Positions 1 to 7,774 of a DNA stretch of 64,000 nucleotides are shown here, piece after piece. The notes below the pieces were generated by a model. That model was not told the origin of the DNA. It ran no database searches and saw nothing but the letters and a program-made list of their open reading frames with translations. The stretch is from Shewanella mesophila (lineage in GTDB: Bacteria > Pseudomonadota > Gammaproteobacteria > Enterobacterales > Shewanellaceae): positions 3,038,001 to 3,102,000 of the forward strand of contig NZ_CP080421.1 of NCBI RefSeq assembly GCF_019457515.1, read 5' to 3'. The first letter of the stretch is position 1. Every line of letters starts with the position of its first letter. The position numbers and the translations under genes are program-made.

Positions 1-446
1 CCGCGCCAAATCAGCTTACCCGTCTCACGATTGACTAAATCGACAACCAATGTACCTATCTCATATTCACGTACCGTTGTCTGGGTATGCATGCTACCGC
101 CCCAAGCCCAACCAGGACCATAATATGGGTTGTAGCCAAAATTAGTATTGAAGGTATCGACATTTATTTTCTTATCGACCTTAGTGAAATAGTTAACTAG
201 AACATCAGCCTTATCTGCTTCTGTCTTAGCAATCCCCTTAAACTGCAACTGCGTGTCGACGGCACTTCTAACCCTTTGATCCATCAAACCATCTAGATGA
301 TAAGTCGTGTCTTCACTCTTCTGAACGACCCAGGCATAACTTTTTATCTCATTAAAATTCACATTAGGATCATAATCTGAGCTCGACTTCATCGTGCTAC
401 ACGCGGATATAGCCAGCGCAGCGGCTAAAACGATTACTTTCTTCAT
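1..446 (-). CDS. DUF4136 lipoprotein (C-terminus cut by window edge)
   Basis: The gene starts at an ATG at 446 (GGAG seven bases upstream) and runs off the left edge, so about 148 residues are visible. The N-terminus is a lipoprotein signal peptide ending in a lipobox (AISA then Cys, residue ~16), so the product should be an outer- or inner-membrane-anchored lipoprotein. The body has the DUF4136 pattern: an early SYAW-type segment, a middle ADVLVNYF-type strand and a Gly/Tyr/Pro-rich stretch (GYNPYYGPGWAWG), then the strand EIGTLVVDLVNRETGKLIWRG. The molecular role of DUF4136 proteins is not established. The family call is fairly sure; function is unknown. Confidence 0.85.
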   Translation of the reverse strand, partial: MKKVIVLAAALAISACSTMKSSSDYDPNVNFNEIKSYAWVVQKSEDTTYHLDGLMDQRVRSAVDTQLQFKGIAKTEADKADVLVNYFTKVDKKINVDTFNTNFGYNPYYGPGWAWGGSMHTQTTVREYEIGTLVVDLVNRETGKLIWR

Positions 447-560
447 AAATACTCCAGCGTAAAAGGGCTAAATTTCAACCGATAACATATTAGAGTAAAG
501 CTTACAGAGCATACTTATTATCTACAACTCTATTTTCATTAAAAAAACTCTCAATTCTGC

Positions 561-597
561 TTGACTTAAATTACAACCCAAATGATAATGATTATCA
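561..597 (+). promoter_or_regulatory. Sigma70-like promoter overlapped by a perfect Fur box
   Basis: TTGACT at 561-566, a 17-bp spacer and GATAAT at 584-589 form a near-consensus promoter. The 15-bp inverted repeat TGATAATGATTATCA at 583-597 matches the 7-1-7 Fur box model exactly and covers the -10 element, so iron-loaded Fur should block RNA polymerase. The ATG of the downstream small membrane protein is 25 bases beyond the box. Confidence 0.85.
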
Positions 598-621
598 ATT
601 AGGTTGTTTGAGGATTTCCAA

Positions 622-936
622 ATGATATGGTTTATTAGTGCATTCATTATCGCAAACGCCATTTTTATGTTTGCCCCTAAATCACTGACGACATCCAATA
701 ACACTTTGGCGAGTCAATCTAAAGGACAGGGTGTTCTTTTACTCTTGCCATTACTTGCATTTATCTTAATTTTGATCAGCATCCTTATTGGCAATGGCTC
801 TACCCAAGCGCTTGTGGCCATTAGTTTTGCTCTCACAGGTTGCTCGGTGGCCGTTGCTCAATTTCACCGTTTTATATTACCCTGCGCGGCTTTAACGGCA
901 ATTTCACTTATCGCCATGGTAATACAGGCGTTATAA
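622..936 (+). CDS. Small Fur-controlled integral membrane protein, unknown function
   Basis: A 104-residue very hydrophobic protein. The ATG at 622 is preferred over an in-frame TTG at 604 because GAGG lies eight bases before it. Three to four membrane segments can be seen: the N-terminus (residues 2-18), a central LLLLPLLAFILILISILIG segment (~residues 38-57), and one or two helices in the last 40 residues. There is no signal peptide or recognisable domain. The perfect Fur box over the promoter implies expression under iron limitation, so a role in iron or haem uptake or envelope adaptation is plausible, but that is inference from regulation only. A terminator follows at 1047, so the gene is monocistronic. 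Confidence 0.75.
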   Translation: MIWFISAFIIANAIFMFAPKSLTTSNNTLASQSKGQGVLLLLPLLAFILILISILIGNGSTQALVAISFALTGCSVAVAQFHRFILPCAALTAISLIAMVIQAL

Positions 937-1046
937 CTGCTTTTTCACTGAGAAGTTTGCTCACACATTGCACTAACTTGTTTAGTTGCTTTTTGGATAC
1001 TAAAGGCAAGATATCTCCCTGCAAATCGATATTTTGCCCGATCCCT

Positions 1047-1072
1047 GACCACATCTCGTGGTCTTTTTTTTA
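1047..1072 (+). terminator. Rho-independent terminator
   Basis: GACCAC / GTGGTC stem with a five-base loop, followed by a run of eight T. It closes the transcript of the small membrane protein gene about 110 bases after its stop codon. Confidence 0.85.
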
Positions 1073-1147
1073 GCTATTCCCTGTTAGCGCTCCCACAAGA
1101 TAACGCAATTTGGTAAACTCAAACCATACTCCACAGCAAGTAAATTA

Positions 1148-1480
1148 ATGATGAGAATCGATCCCAATATCACCTTAGTCTATAGCACTGATGGTGGAAA
1201 AATAACGGAAAAGAATGAACCCCAAGCGATCCCACAAGGCGATGGCATAGTTCGTATACACAAAGACAGTAAGGGAAGAAAAGGTAAAGGCGTTTCAGTC
1301 ATCAAAGGCCTAGGACTCGATGAGAAGGAGTTAAAAGCACTGGCTCAAAAACTCAAGAAACAATGTGGATGTGGTGGTACAGTGAAAGAGTTTAATATCG
1401 AAGTTCAAACTGACAATCGTGAACTCTTGAAGACCCTACTTGAAAAGCTCAATTATCAAGTCAAATTGGCCGGAGGCTAA
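1148..1480 (+). CDS. yciH: SUI1/eIF1-family translation factor YciH
   Basis: A 110-residue protein of the eIF1/SUI1 family. The C-terminal two thirds carry the family hallmarks: the basic stretch SKGRKGKGVSVIKGL, a lysine-rich helix (LKALAQKLKKQCGCGGTVK) and the final strand ending in LAGG. In bacteria YciH binds the ribosome and has been described as a stress-related initiation factor/inhibitor. Length equals the usual 105-110 residues. Two consecutive ATG codons (1148 and 1151) are possible starts; there is no strong Shine-Dalgarno to decide. The next gene, yqgE, begins 18 bases after the stop, so the two are probably cotranscribed. Confidence 0.9.
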   Translation: MMRIDPNITLVYSTDGGKITEKNEPQAIPQGDGIVRIHKDSKGRKGKGVSVIKGLGLDEKELKALAQKLKKQCGCGGTVKEFNIEVQTDNRELLKTLLEKLNYQVKLAGG

Positions 1481-1498
1481 AGCCCCGTGGAGTGCCAG

Positions 1499-2056
1499 AT
1501 GGACAGCTTACAAAACCATTTACTTATTGCCATGCCTTCGCTGCATGATACCTTTTTTGAGCGCGCTGTTATCTATCTCTGTGAGCACAACGAACAGGGT
1601 GCTATGGGCGTCATGATAAACCGCCCTATTGGGGTCGATGTCAATGAACTGCTTAAACAGATGCAACTTGACGATTTTCATACCATAGAAGATATCAACA
1701 GCCAGGTACTTTTAGGTGGTCCAGTCGCGCAAGAAAAAGGCTTTGTATTGCATAGTCCGCAATCTCAATGGAGCAATAGCCAGCAGATCAGCAATGAACT
1801 CATGCTAACCACCTCAAGAGATGTACTCACCTCGTTAGGCAGCAACAATGCGCCAGAGCATTTCATTGTCGCGCTCGGCTACGCGGGATGGGGACGCCAC
1901 CAATTAGAACAGGAACTAGGGGAAAACTCCTGGTTATCGATCCCAGTTGATCACGATATCTTATTCAATACCCCACACGATGAACGCTGGATAAGAGCCA
2001 CCCAATCTCTTGGTTTTGATATCGGCCAACTGTCGAGCCAAACAGGCCACGCCTAA
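1499..2056 (+). CDS. yqgE: YqgE/AlgH family protein (UPF0301)
   Basis: A 185-residue member of the AlgH/YqgE (DUF179) family. Typical features are the opening [15 protein letters not shown], the [25 protein letters not shown] block, the glycine-rich [15 protein letters not shown] block and [14 protein letters not shown] near residue 125. I chose ATG 1499 rather than GTG 1487 because GGAG lies six bases upstream and family members begin at this point. The biochemical function is unknown. It is followed by ruvX after 17 bases, the normal gammaproteobacterial order, so it is likely in one operon with it. Confidence 0.9.
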   Translation: MDSLQNHLLIAMPSLHDTFFERAVIYLCEHNEQGAMGVMINRPIGVDVNELLKQMQLDDFHTIEDINSQVLLGGPVAQEKGFVLHSPQSQWSNSQQISNELMLTTSRDVLTSLGSNNAPEHFIVALGYAGWGRHQLEQELGENSWLSIPVDHDILFNTPHDERWIRATQSLGFDIGQLSSQTGHA

Positions 2057-2073
2057 TCCCAACAGGAATAACA

Positions 2074-2493
2074 ATGAGTTCATTAAGTGTACTAGGATTT
2101 GATTTCGGAACTAAAAGTATCGGTGTCGCTATCGGTCAACAAATCACAGGTAGTGCCACGCCTTTAGTCTCGATTAAAGCCAATGACGGTATTCCTAAAT
2201 GGGAAGAGATTGGCTCACTTATCGAAGAATGGAGGCCTGACTTAATCGTTGTTGGACTGCCGTTAAATATGGATGGCACCGAACAGGAGATGACCCAAAG
2301 AGCACGAAAATTCGCTAACAGAATTACAGGCCGATTTGGGGTTAAAACCGCCACCCAAGATGAACGCCTCACCACTGCTGACGCCAAGGCGAGACTGTTT
2401 GAAATGGGTGGGTTTAAGGCCCTATCGAAGGGCCAAGTCGATTCAATGTCGGCGGTGCTAATTATCGAAAGTTATTTCGAAAATCTCTACTAA
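2074..2493 (+). CDS. ruvX: Putative pre-16S rRNA nuclease / Holliday junction resolvase YqgF
   Basis: A 139-residue RNase H-fold protein of the YqgF/RuvX family. The N-terminal [15 protein letters not shown] holds the catalytic Asp (residue 9), [15 protein letters not shown] is the second conserved block and the C-terminal [15 protein letters not shown] holds conserved Asp/Glu residues. YqgF has been implicated in maturation of the 16S rRNA 5' end and was first described as a resolvase homologue. Full length. The last gene of the yciH-yqgE-ruvX run, closed by a strong terminator at 2511. Confidence 0.92.
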   Translation: MSSLSVLGFDFGTKSIGVAIGQQITGSATPLVSIKANDGIPKWEEIGSLIEEWRPDLIVVGLPLNMDGTEQEMTQRARKFANRITGRFGVKTATQDERLTTADAKARLFEMGGFKALSKGQVDSMSAVLIIESYFENLY

Positions 2494-2510
2494 GATTTGA
2501 TAGTTAGATG

Positions 2511-2534
2511 GCGGCCAAACAAGGCCGCTTTTTA
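2511..2534 (+). terminator. Rho-independent terminator after ruvX
   Basis: Perfect GCGGCC / GGCCGC stem with a six-base loop and a run of five T, 18 bases after the ruvX stop. Confidence 0.9.
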
Positions 2535-3012
2535 TTGCCTAGGCTTTTATCCCATATCTCAGTTTATTTCATGTACGGATATATGATTAAGCTCCTTTGT
2601 GTGAGTCAATATGCTCAAACCATGTATCTAAATTAGCCTTAATTACCATAGTCATAAGTGTTCCCACTATAGTGATAAGGTTAATTTGACCTCTAACTTA
2701 GATCGTATCTTGCTCGCTTTGAGGCAAAAAGGCGCTAAGTCTTTTCCATCTATCAGCAACGAATGAAGTCAAATCAAAGATATAAAATATCCCAGTGTAA
2801 GCGCGGTTTTGGCTCTTGGCGACTGAACGTCGCCGTGGAGCCTCCATGGACGGAACCTCGGCGAGCTAAAAGAGTGCTTGCACATTCGTCGTTCCCTCAC
2901 ATCCCGGTGATCACGATATTGGTGCTTCCATGCACTGCACTCGCCGGACAGGCAATAAGTAACAGCAAAGGTATGATCCGCGAACTTGCTTCATCAATAG
3001 CCAAACGCTAAA
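2535..3012. other. Gene-free stretch with a GC-rich, hairpin-forming segment
   Basis: About 480 bases without a convincing gene. The left half is AT-rich. The segment 2800-2960 is clearly richer in GC and contains nested self-complementary pieces: TCGCCG at 2830-2835 with CGGCGA at 2859-2864, enclosing TGGAGCCTCCA and TCCATGGA. An 82-codon frame (2763-3011) crosses it but has no Shine-Dalgarno and no family resemblance. It looks like a degenerate intergenic repeat rather than a gene. Confidence 0.45.
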
Positions 3013-3042
3013 AATGAAATAGGCCTTCATTCGAAGGCCTAT
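3013..3042 (-). terminator. Hairpin terminator downstream of hemH
   Basis: Ten-base perfect stem ATAGGCCTTC / GAAGGCCTAT (3019-3028 and 3033-3042, loop ATTC). On the minus strand it is followed by a T-rich stretch, and it lies about 27 bases after the hemH stop. Confidence 0.65.
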
Positions 3043-3069
3043 CGGTATCTGCTAGCAATAAAAATGTAA

Positions 3070-4086
3070 CTAAGCCAAATAGGGCTTAACCAAATTTTCC
3101 ATCATCGCGATATGCGCATCATCATCATTTAGCGCTGGAATATAGCGATAATGCTTACCGCCCGCTTCTGTAAATAACTCACGATTTTCATGCTCAATCT
3201 CTTCTAGCGTCTCCAAACAGTCGGCGCTAAAGGCTGGGCAAATAATGGCAACGTCATCGATGCCCTCTTTCGCTAGGCTCTGCAAGGTCGCATCTGTATA
3301 TGGCTGTAACCATTTGGCCTTACCAAATCGAGATTGGAAAGTAGTGACATAATCACTCTCTTGCAAACCTAACTTTTCAACGACTAAACGCGTGGTCTTT
3401 TTACAGAAACAGTAATAAGGATCACCCAAGTGCAGATTTCTCTCTGGCATACCATGATAGGAAAGCACCAATTTTTTAGGCTTACCATGCAGGTCAAAGT
3501 CACGCTTAATTGAATCTGCCAAGGCCGAGATATAATCGATATTATCGTGATAGGTATGAATAAAATGGACACTCGGCAGATAACGCCAAGTGCGCAATTC
3601 TTGGGTCAACGCATCGAAAGCCGATGCTGTGGTTGGCGCCGCATATTGTGGATACAAGGGCAATACCACCAGCTTGTCAGTTCCCTGCTGATGCAGACGA
3701 TTAACCGTGTCTTTGACGCTGGGCTCGCCGTAACGCATACAAAACTCGACATGAACCTCATCGCCCTGCTCGCTAAAACGCTTAGCTAACTTGGCTGTTT
3801 GCTTTTGCGTGATCTCCATCAGGGGCGAACCAGACTCACCCCAAATTTGTTGATATAAGGCGGCCGATTTTGCTGGGCGAACACGTAGAATAATCCCGTG
3901 AAGTATGATCATCCACACAAGTTTGGGGATCTCTACAACCCGAGGATCCGCTAAAAATTCGGCCAAATAACGACGAACAGCCGATGTAGTCGGGGCGCTG
4001 GGCGTACCCAAATTCATCAGTAATACCGTGGTTTTTGCGCGCGGTTGATGCCCCTGCTCTTTGGTTAACCCTGTAAATTTTGCCAA
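3070..4086 (-). CDS. hemH: Ferrochelatase
   Basis: A 338-residue class I ferrochelatase, inserting Fe2+ into protoporphyrin IX in the last step of haem synthesis. Family signs: LLMNLGTPSAPTTSAVRRYL near the N-terminus, the active-site segment LSYHGMPERNLHLGDPYY (~residues 210-227) containing the metal-binding His, and the C-terminal ICPAFSADCLETLEEIEHEN. The length is normal. There are two Cys in YYCFCKK, but I cannot say whether an Fe-S cluster exists. It is preceded by a glutathione peroxidase gene 24 bases upstream on the same strand, probably in one transcript, which would pair haem/iron chemistry with peroxide removal. Shewanella often carries two hemH copies, and I cannot tell which paralogue this is. 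Confidence 0.95.
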   Translation of the reverse strand: MAKFTGLTKEQGHQPRAKTTVLLMNLGTPSAPTTSAVRRYLAEFLADPRVVEIPKLVWMIILHGIILRVRPAKSAALYQQIWGESGSPLMEITQKQTAKLAKRFSEQGDEVHVEFCMRYGEPSVKDTVNRLHQQGTDKLVVLPLYPQYAAPTTASAFDALTQELRTWRYLPSVHFIHTYHDNIDYISALADSIKRDFDLHGKPKKLVLSYHGMPERNLHLGDPYYCFCKKTTRLVVEKLGLQESDYVTTFQSRFGKAKWLQPYTDATLQSLAKEGIDDVAIICPAFSADCLETLEEIEHENRELFTEAGGKHYRYIPALNDDDAHIAMMENLVKPYLA

Positions 4087-4110
4087 TTTAACTCCCTGCT
4101 TATCCAGTTT

Positions 4111-4653
4111 TTATAATTGTTTTTCGATTGCTTCAGTCAAAGCAATATCGTCAGGCTTTACGTTCGATGCAAATCTTTGGATCTGTTTCCCATCGGCGCT
4201 GACGAGGTACTTATTAAAATTCCAGTTTGGCTCGCGAGTCTCGGCCGCCAGATGTTGAAAAGGTTGCTGAGCCGATGCGCCTTTTACCGAGCCCGTGGCT
4301 GCCATGATAAAGGTGACACCATAATTGATGTAACAAACATCGGCAGTCTTAACCTCTTTTGCCTCTTCTTGATTAAAATCATTTGATGGAAAACCTAACA
4401 CTACTAATCCATCATCTTTATATTTTTGATGAAGTTTTTCTAAACCTTTAAATTGAGGCGTATAACCACAGTGACTAGCCGTATTGACGATTAACACTGG
4501 CTTACCTTGAGTAAGCTGACATAAATCCAGCTCTTGTTCAGAGTGCAACTTACGCACTTTCACATCTAAGAATTCGGCACATTGCTTCGCATTTACCGAA
4601 CTAGAAATAACACCACAACTGACTAATAATAATCCCAAATAAACAGATTTCAT
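4111..4653 (-). CDS. Secreted glutathione peroxidase-family protein
   Basis: 180 residues from ATG 4653 (an upstream in-frame ATG at 4707 would add 18 residues before the signal peptide and is rejected). Residues 1-22 are a Sec signal peptide ending in VNA. The thioredoxin-fold GPx core has NTASHCGYTPQFKGLEKLH with the peroxidatic Cys (not selenocysteine), then FPSNDFNQEE where most members have FPCNQF, and WNFNKYLVSADG with the conserved Trp and Asn. The usual second (resolving) Cys is therefore Ser; other Cys residues are present (KQCAEF, LCQL, VCYINY). The likely function is reduction of peroxides in the periplasm. It lies immediately upstream of hemH. Confidence 0.88.
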   Translation of the reverse strand: MKSVYLGLLLVSCGVISSSVNAKQCAEFLDVKVRKLHSEQELDLCQLTQGKPVLIVNTASHCGYTPQFKGLEKLHQKYKDDGLVVLGFPSNDFNQEEAKEVKTADVCYINYGVTFIMAATGSVKGASAQQPFQHLAAETREPNWNFNKYLVSADGKQIQRFASNVKPDDIALTEAIEKQL

Positions 4654-4744
4654 GCTCGCTTCTCTTATATTAATAAAAGGAAAACAGGATATACGTCCCG
4701 TAGACAAACGAAGATCAACAATTACAGCCAGTAATTACGAACAA

Positions 4745-4776
4745 TAAAAAACCGATAACAGTAAATGCTATCGGTT
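4745..4776 (-). terminator. Rho-independent terminator after pilU
   Basis: On the minus strand an eight-base AACCGATA / TATCGGTT stem is followed by six T. It ends 17 bases beyond the pilU stop, closing the pilT-pilU transcript. Confidence 0.8.
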
Positions 4777-4792
4777 GTTCAACGCCAAGATC

Positions 4793-5905
4793 TTAATCGA
4801 GATCTAAGGTCACCCCTTCCATAAAGCCTGAACTTGCGGCTTCTTTACTCTGCAGTTTAATCATTAAGCGCAGATCATTTGGAGAATCGGCATAGTGCAG
4901 TGCATCTGCATAACTAATCTCATTCTCTAAATAAAGCTTAAGCAAGGCCTGATCAAATGTCTGCATCCCCTGCTCATTAGATTTAGCCATGGTTTCTTTT
5001 AGCAGGTGTAGCTCATTTTTCTGAATAAGACTGGCAATACGAGGCGTGTTGATCAATACCTCAATGGCAGCTCTTCGACCGCTGCCATCGCTCTTAGGGA
5101 CCAGTTGTTGGGCGACAATACCACGAAGGTTAAGAGACAGATCGAACAACAGCTGTTGATGCTTACTCTCTGGCACTAAATGCATAATACGATCCAACGC
5201 TTGGTTAGCGTTGTTGGCGTGCAAGGTGGCCATACACAGGTGCCCCGTTTCCGCGAAGGAGAGGGCAAACTCCATGGTTTCTTGGCTACGGATCTCACCA
5301 ATCAAAATCACGTCGGGTGCCTGACGCAGAGAACTTTTCAGCGCCGCATCAAACGACTCGGTATCAATACCCACTTCACGCTGAGTAATAATACTCTTGC
5401 GGTGATCATGAACAAACTCGACTGGATCTTCGATGGTTAAAATATGTCCGCGAGCATGGGCATTTCGATAACCGACTAGCGCGGCAAGTGAAGTCGACTT
5501 ACCGGTACCCGTACCACCCACCATGATGATCAGACCGCGTTTACTCATCACCAAATCTTTTAAGATCGGTGGTAGCTTTAATTCTTCAACCTCAGGTATT
5601 TTGGTCTCAATACGGCGCATTACGCAGCCAGGAGATTCACGCTGCCAAAAAGCACTCACGCGAAAACGACCAAGATCCTTAGCGGCATAAGCAAAGTTAC
5701 ATTCGCGGCTTTCATGAAACTCTTTACGTTGAGCCTCTGTCATTAACGATTCAACAAACTCTAATGACTGCTCCGGCGTAAATGCGTTTTCCCCTAGCGG
5801 CCTCACCTCACCGTCAATTTTGGCGCTAGGCGGAAAACCTGCGGTAATAAATAGATCCGATGCTTTACGATCTGTCATTACTTTTAAAAATGGACGAACT
5901 TCCAT
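4793..5905 (-). CDS. pilU: Type IV pilus retraction ATPase PilU
   Basis: 370 residues from ATG 5905 (AAGG about ten bases upstream; the TTG at 5911 is rejected). A GspE/PilT-type hexameric ATPase: an N-terminal PAS-like domain, then Walker A GGTGTGKST, the Asp box ILTIEDPVEF, Walker B DVILIGEIRSQET and the His box GHLCMATLHANN. The start MEVRPFLKVM, residues 17-25 ASDLFITAG and an extended acidic C-terminus (GVTLDLD) distinguish PilU from PilT. PilU supports PilT-driven pilus retraction at the inner membrane platform. pilT ends 13 bases upstream, so the order pilT-pilU is the standard operon. Confidence 0.95.
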   Translation of the reverse strand: MEVRPFLKVMTDRKASDLFITAGFPPSAKIDGEVRPLGENAFTPEQSLEFVESLMTEAQRKEFHESRECNFAYAAKDLGRFRVSAFWQRESPGCVMRRIETKIPEVEELKLPPILKDLVMSKRGLIIMVGGTGTGKSTSLAALVGYRNAHARGHILTIEDPVEFVHDHRKSIITQREVGIDTESFDAALKSSLRQAPDVILIGEIRSQETMEFALSFAETGHLCMATLHANNANQALDRIMHLVPESKHQQLLFDLSLNLRGIVAQQLVPKSDGSGRRAAIEVLINTPRIASLIQKNELHLLKETMAKSNEQGMQTFDQALLKLYLENEISYADALHYADSPNDLRLMIKLQSKEAASSGFMEGVTLDLD

Positions 5906-5918
5906 AATCAAACCTTAC

Positions 5919-6956
5919 TTAGAAACTAGCATTCTTGTTCGAACTCTTAGACATCGCGTCTTCGCGAGTGATAAGCCCTCGATTAACTAAATTTTGTAAA
6001 CACTGATCGAGTGTCTGCATTCCATGAGCCATACCAGTCTGAATTGCCGAGTACATCTGCGCTACCTTATCTTCACGAATAAGGTTACGGATCGCAGGCG
6101 TTCCCATCATGATCTCATGTGCGGCAACTCGCCCCCCACCCACTTTCTTAATGAGGGTTTGCGAGATAACCGCTTGCAGCGATTCAGATAACATGGTTCT
6201 GACCATGCCCTTCTCGCCTTCGGGGAAAACGTCGACCACACGGTCAATGGTTTTCGCCGCTGAGGTGGTATGTAGGGTACCAAAAACTAAGTGACCCGTT
6301 TCTGCCGCCGTCATCGCCAGTCTAATGGTTTCAAGGTCACGCATCTCACCCACAAGGATCACATCCGGATCTTCACGCAGCGCACTTCTCAGCGCGGCGT
6401 TGAAGCTGTGGGTGTGTCTGTGCACTTCACGCTGGTTGATTAGACATTGCTTGTTCTGGTGGACAAATTCGATAGGGTCTTCAATGGTCAAAATATGATC
6501 ATGGCGATTCTCATTCACGTAATCGACCATAGCGGCCAGAGTGGTACTCTTACCCGAACCTGTGGGGCCTGTTACCAGCACTAATCCGCGAGGGAAACTG
6601 GAGATCTTTTTAAAAATTTCGGGTGCGCCCAGTTTTTCAAGACTCAAGATCTCACTTGGAATAGTACGAAATACCGCGGCGGCACCACGAGACTGGTTAA
6701 ACGCATTGACACGAAAACGGGCTAAATTAGGAACTTCGAACGAGAAATCGATCTCGAGATGTTCTTCAAAATCTTTACGCTGCTTATCATTCATGATGTC
6801 ATAAACAAGACTATGCACACCTTGATGATCTAATGCAGGCAGATTAATCTTTCTGACCTCACCATCTACACGTATCATTGGAGATACTCCCGCAGAAAGG
6901 TGTAGATCTGACGCATTGTGCTTTACACTAAAGGCAAGTAACTCTGTGATTTCCAT
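5919..6956 (-). CDS. pilT: Type IV pilus retraction ATPase PilT
   Basis: 345 residues from ATG 6956 (MEITELLAFSVKHNASDLHL, the canonical PilT start; an upstream frame to 6980 lacks a good start). It has Walker A GPTGSGKSTTLA, Asp box ILTIEDPIEFVH, Walker B DVILVGEMRDLETI, the His box GHLVFGTLHTTSA and the AIRNLIRE motif near the C-terminus that is required for retraction in PilT. It drives depolymerisation of type IV pili, and hence twitching and DNA uptake. It is divergent from yggS with only 35 bases between start codons, a classic arrangement, so the two promoters must overlap the opposing coding starts. Confidence 0.96.
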   Translation of the reverse strand: MEITELLAFSVKHNASDLHLSAGVSPMIRVDGEVRKINLPALDHQGVHSLVYDIMNDKQRKDFEEHLEIDFSFEVPNLARFRVNAFNQSRGAAAVFRTIPSEILSLEKLGAPEIFKKISSFPRGLVLVTGPTGSGKSTTLAAMVDYVNENRHDHILTIEDPIEFVHQNKQCLINQREVHRHTHSFNAALRSALREDPDVILVGEMRDLETIRLAMTAAETGHLVFGTLHTTSAAKTIDRVVDVFPEGEKGMVRTMLSESLQAVISQTLIKKVGGGRVAAHEIMMGTPAIRNLIREDKVAQMYSAIQTGMAHGMQTLDQCLQNLVNRGLITREDAMSKSSNKNASF

Positions 6957-6991
6957 AGTATGGGATATCCATTCAACCAAAAACTTACATC

Positions 6992-7702
6992 ATGACAACA
7001 ATAGCAGACAGACTGGCTAACGCCCACCAAAGAATCGCTCAAGCGGCGCAAAATTCATCACGTAATAGTAATGAAATTAAGCTGCTGGCCGTGAGTAAAA
7101 CTAAGCCTAATACTCAAATAATAGCTGCATATGAAGCAGGTCAGCGTCTTTTTGGTGAAAACTATGTCCAAGAGGGTGAATCGAAGATAATTGCACTAAA
7201 ACCCGACTACCCAGACATCGAATGGCATTTCATTGGTCCATTGCAATCAAATAAGAGCAAAACCATCGCCGAACATTTTGACTGGATGCATACCCTAAGC
7301 CGAGAAAAGGTAGCCAAAAGGCTCAATGAACAAAGGCCCGCTCATCTTAAGCGTCTCAATGTCTGTATTCAGGTCAATATTAGCGCAGAGGATACAAAAT
7401 CAGGTATTCATCCAGATGAAGTGCACGCATTAGCCGCCATTATCGAATCATTACCCCGTTTGCGCTTACGGGGCCTGATGACGATTCCTACTGCAACGGA
7501 TGACGTGGCGATTCAACATCAGGAACTCTCTAAAATGCAGCAGGTTTACCAAACTCTAAAACAACAATATCCAACACTTGATACCCTATCTATGGGGATG
7601 AGTAACGATCTAGAACTTGCGATTGCTGCAGGTTCCACCATGGTCAGAATTGGTAGTGCCATTTTTGGTGAGCGTGAATACCCTCACAATCAGGCCGTTT
7701 AA
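6992..7702 (+). CDS. yggS: PLP homeostasis protein YggS/ProSC family
   Basis: 236-residue single-domain PLP-binding protein of the YggS/PROSC family (alanine racemase-like TIM barrel without the C-terminal domain). The PLP lysine lies in LLAVSKTKP (~residue 36); GENYVQEG, EWHFIGPLQSNKSK, GLMTIP and LSMGMSNDLELAIAAGSTMVRIGSAIFG are the other family blocks. It maintains pyridoxal phosphate balance and has no known enzymatic activity. proC and yggT follow, as in most gammaproteobacteria. Confidence 0.95.
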   Translation: MTTIADRLANAHQRIAQAAQNSSRNSNEIKLLAVSKTKPNTQIIAAYEAGQRLFGENYVQEGESKIIALKPDYPDIEWHFIGPLQSNKSKTIAEHFDWMHTLSREKVAKRLNEQRPAHLKRLNVCIQVNISAEDTKSGIHPDEVHALAAIIESLPRLRLRGLMTIPTATDDVAIQHQELSKMQQVYQTLKQQYPTLDTLSMGMSNDLELAIAAGSTMVRIGSAIFGEREYPHNQAV

Positions 7703-7774
7703 CGCCTTGTTTTTACGTTGTCTGCCCAAATATAGACATTATAGCCTTAAGATAGAAAATAGATTGAGAGCCCT

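Noticed and set aside
840..1073. 77-codon frame overlapping the small membrane protein end
   Set aside because: It runs through the terminator at 1047 and has no start signal.
2763..3011. 82-codon plus-strand frame
   Set aside because: No Shine-Dalgarno, unusual composition and no family pattern; it crosses a hairpin-rich repeat-like segment.
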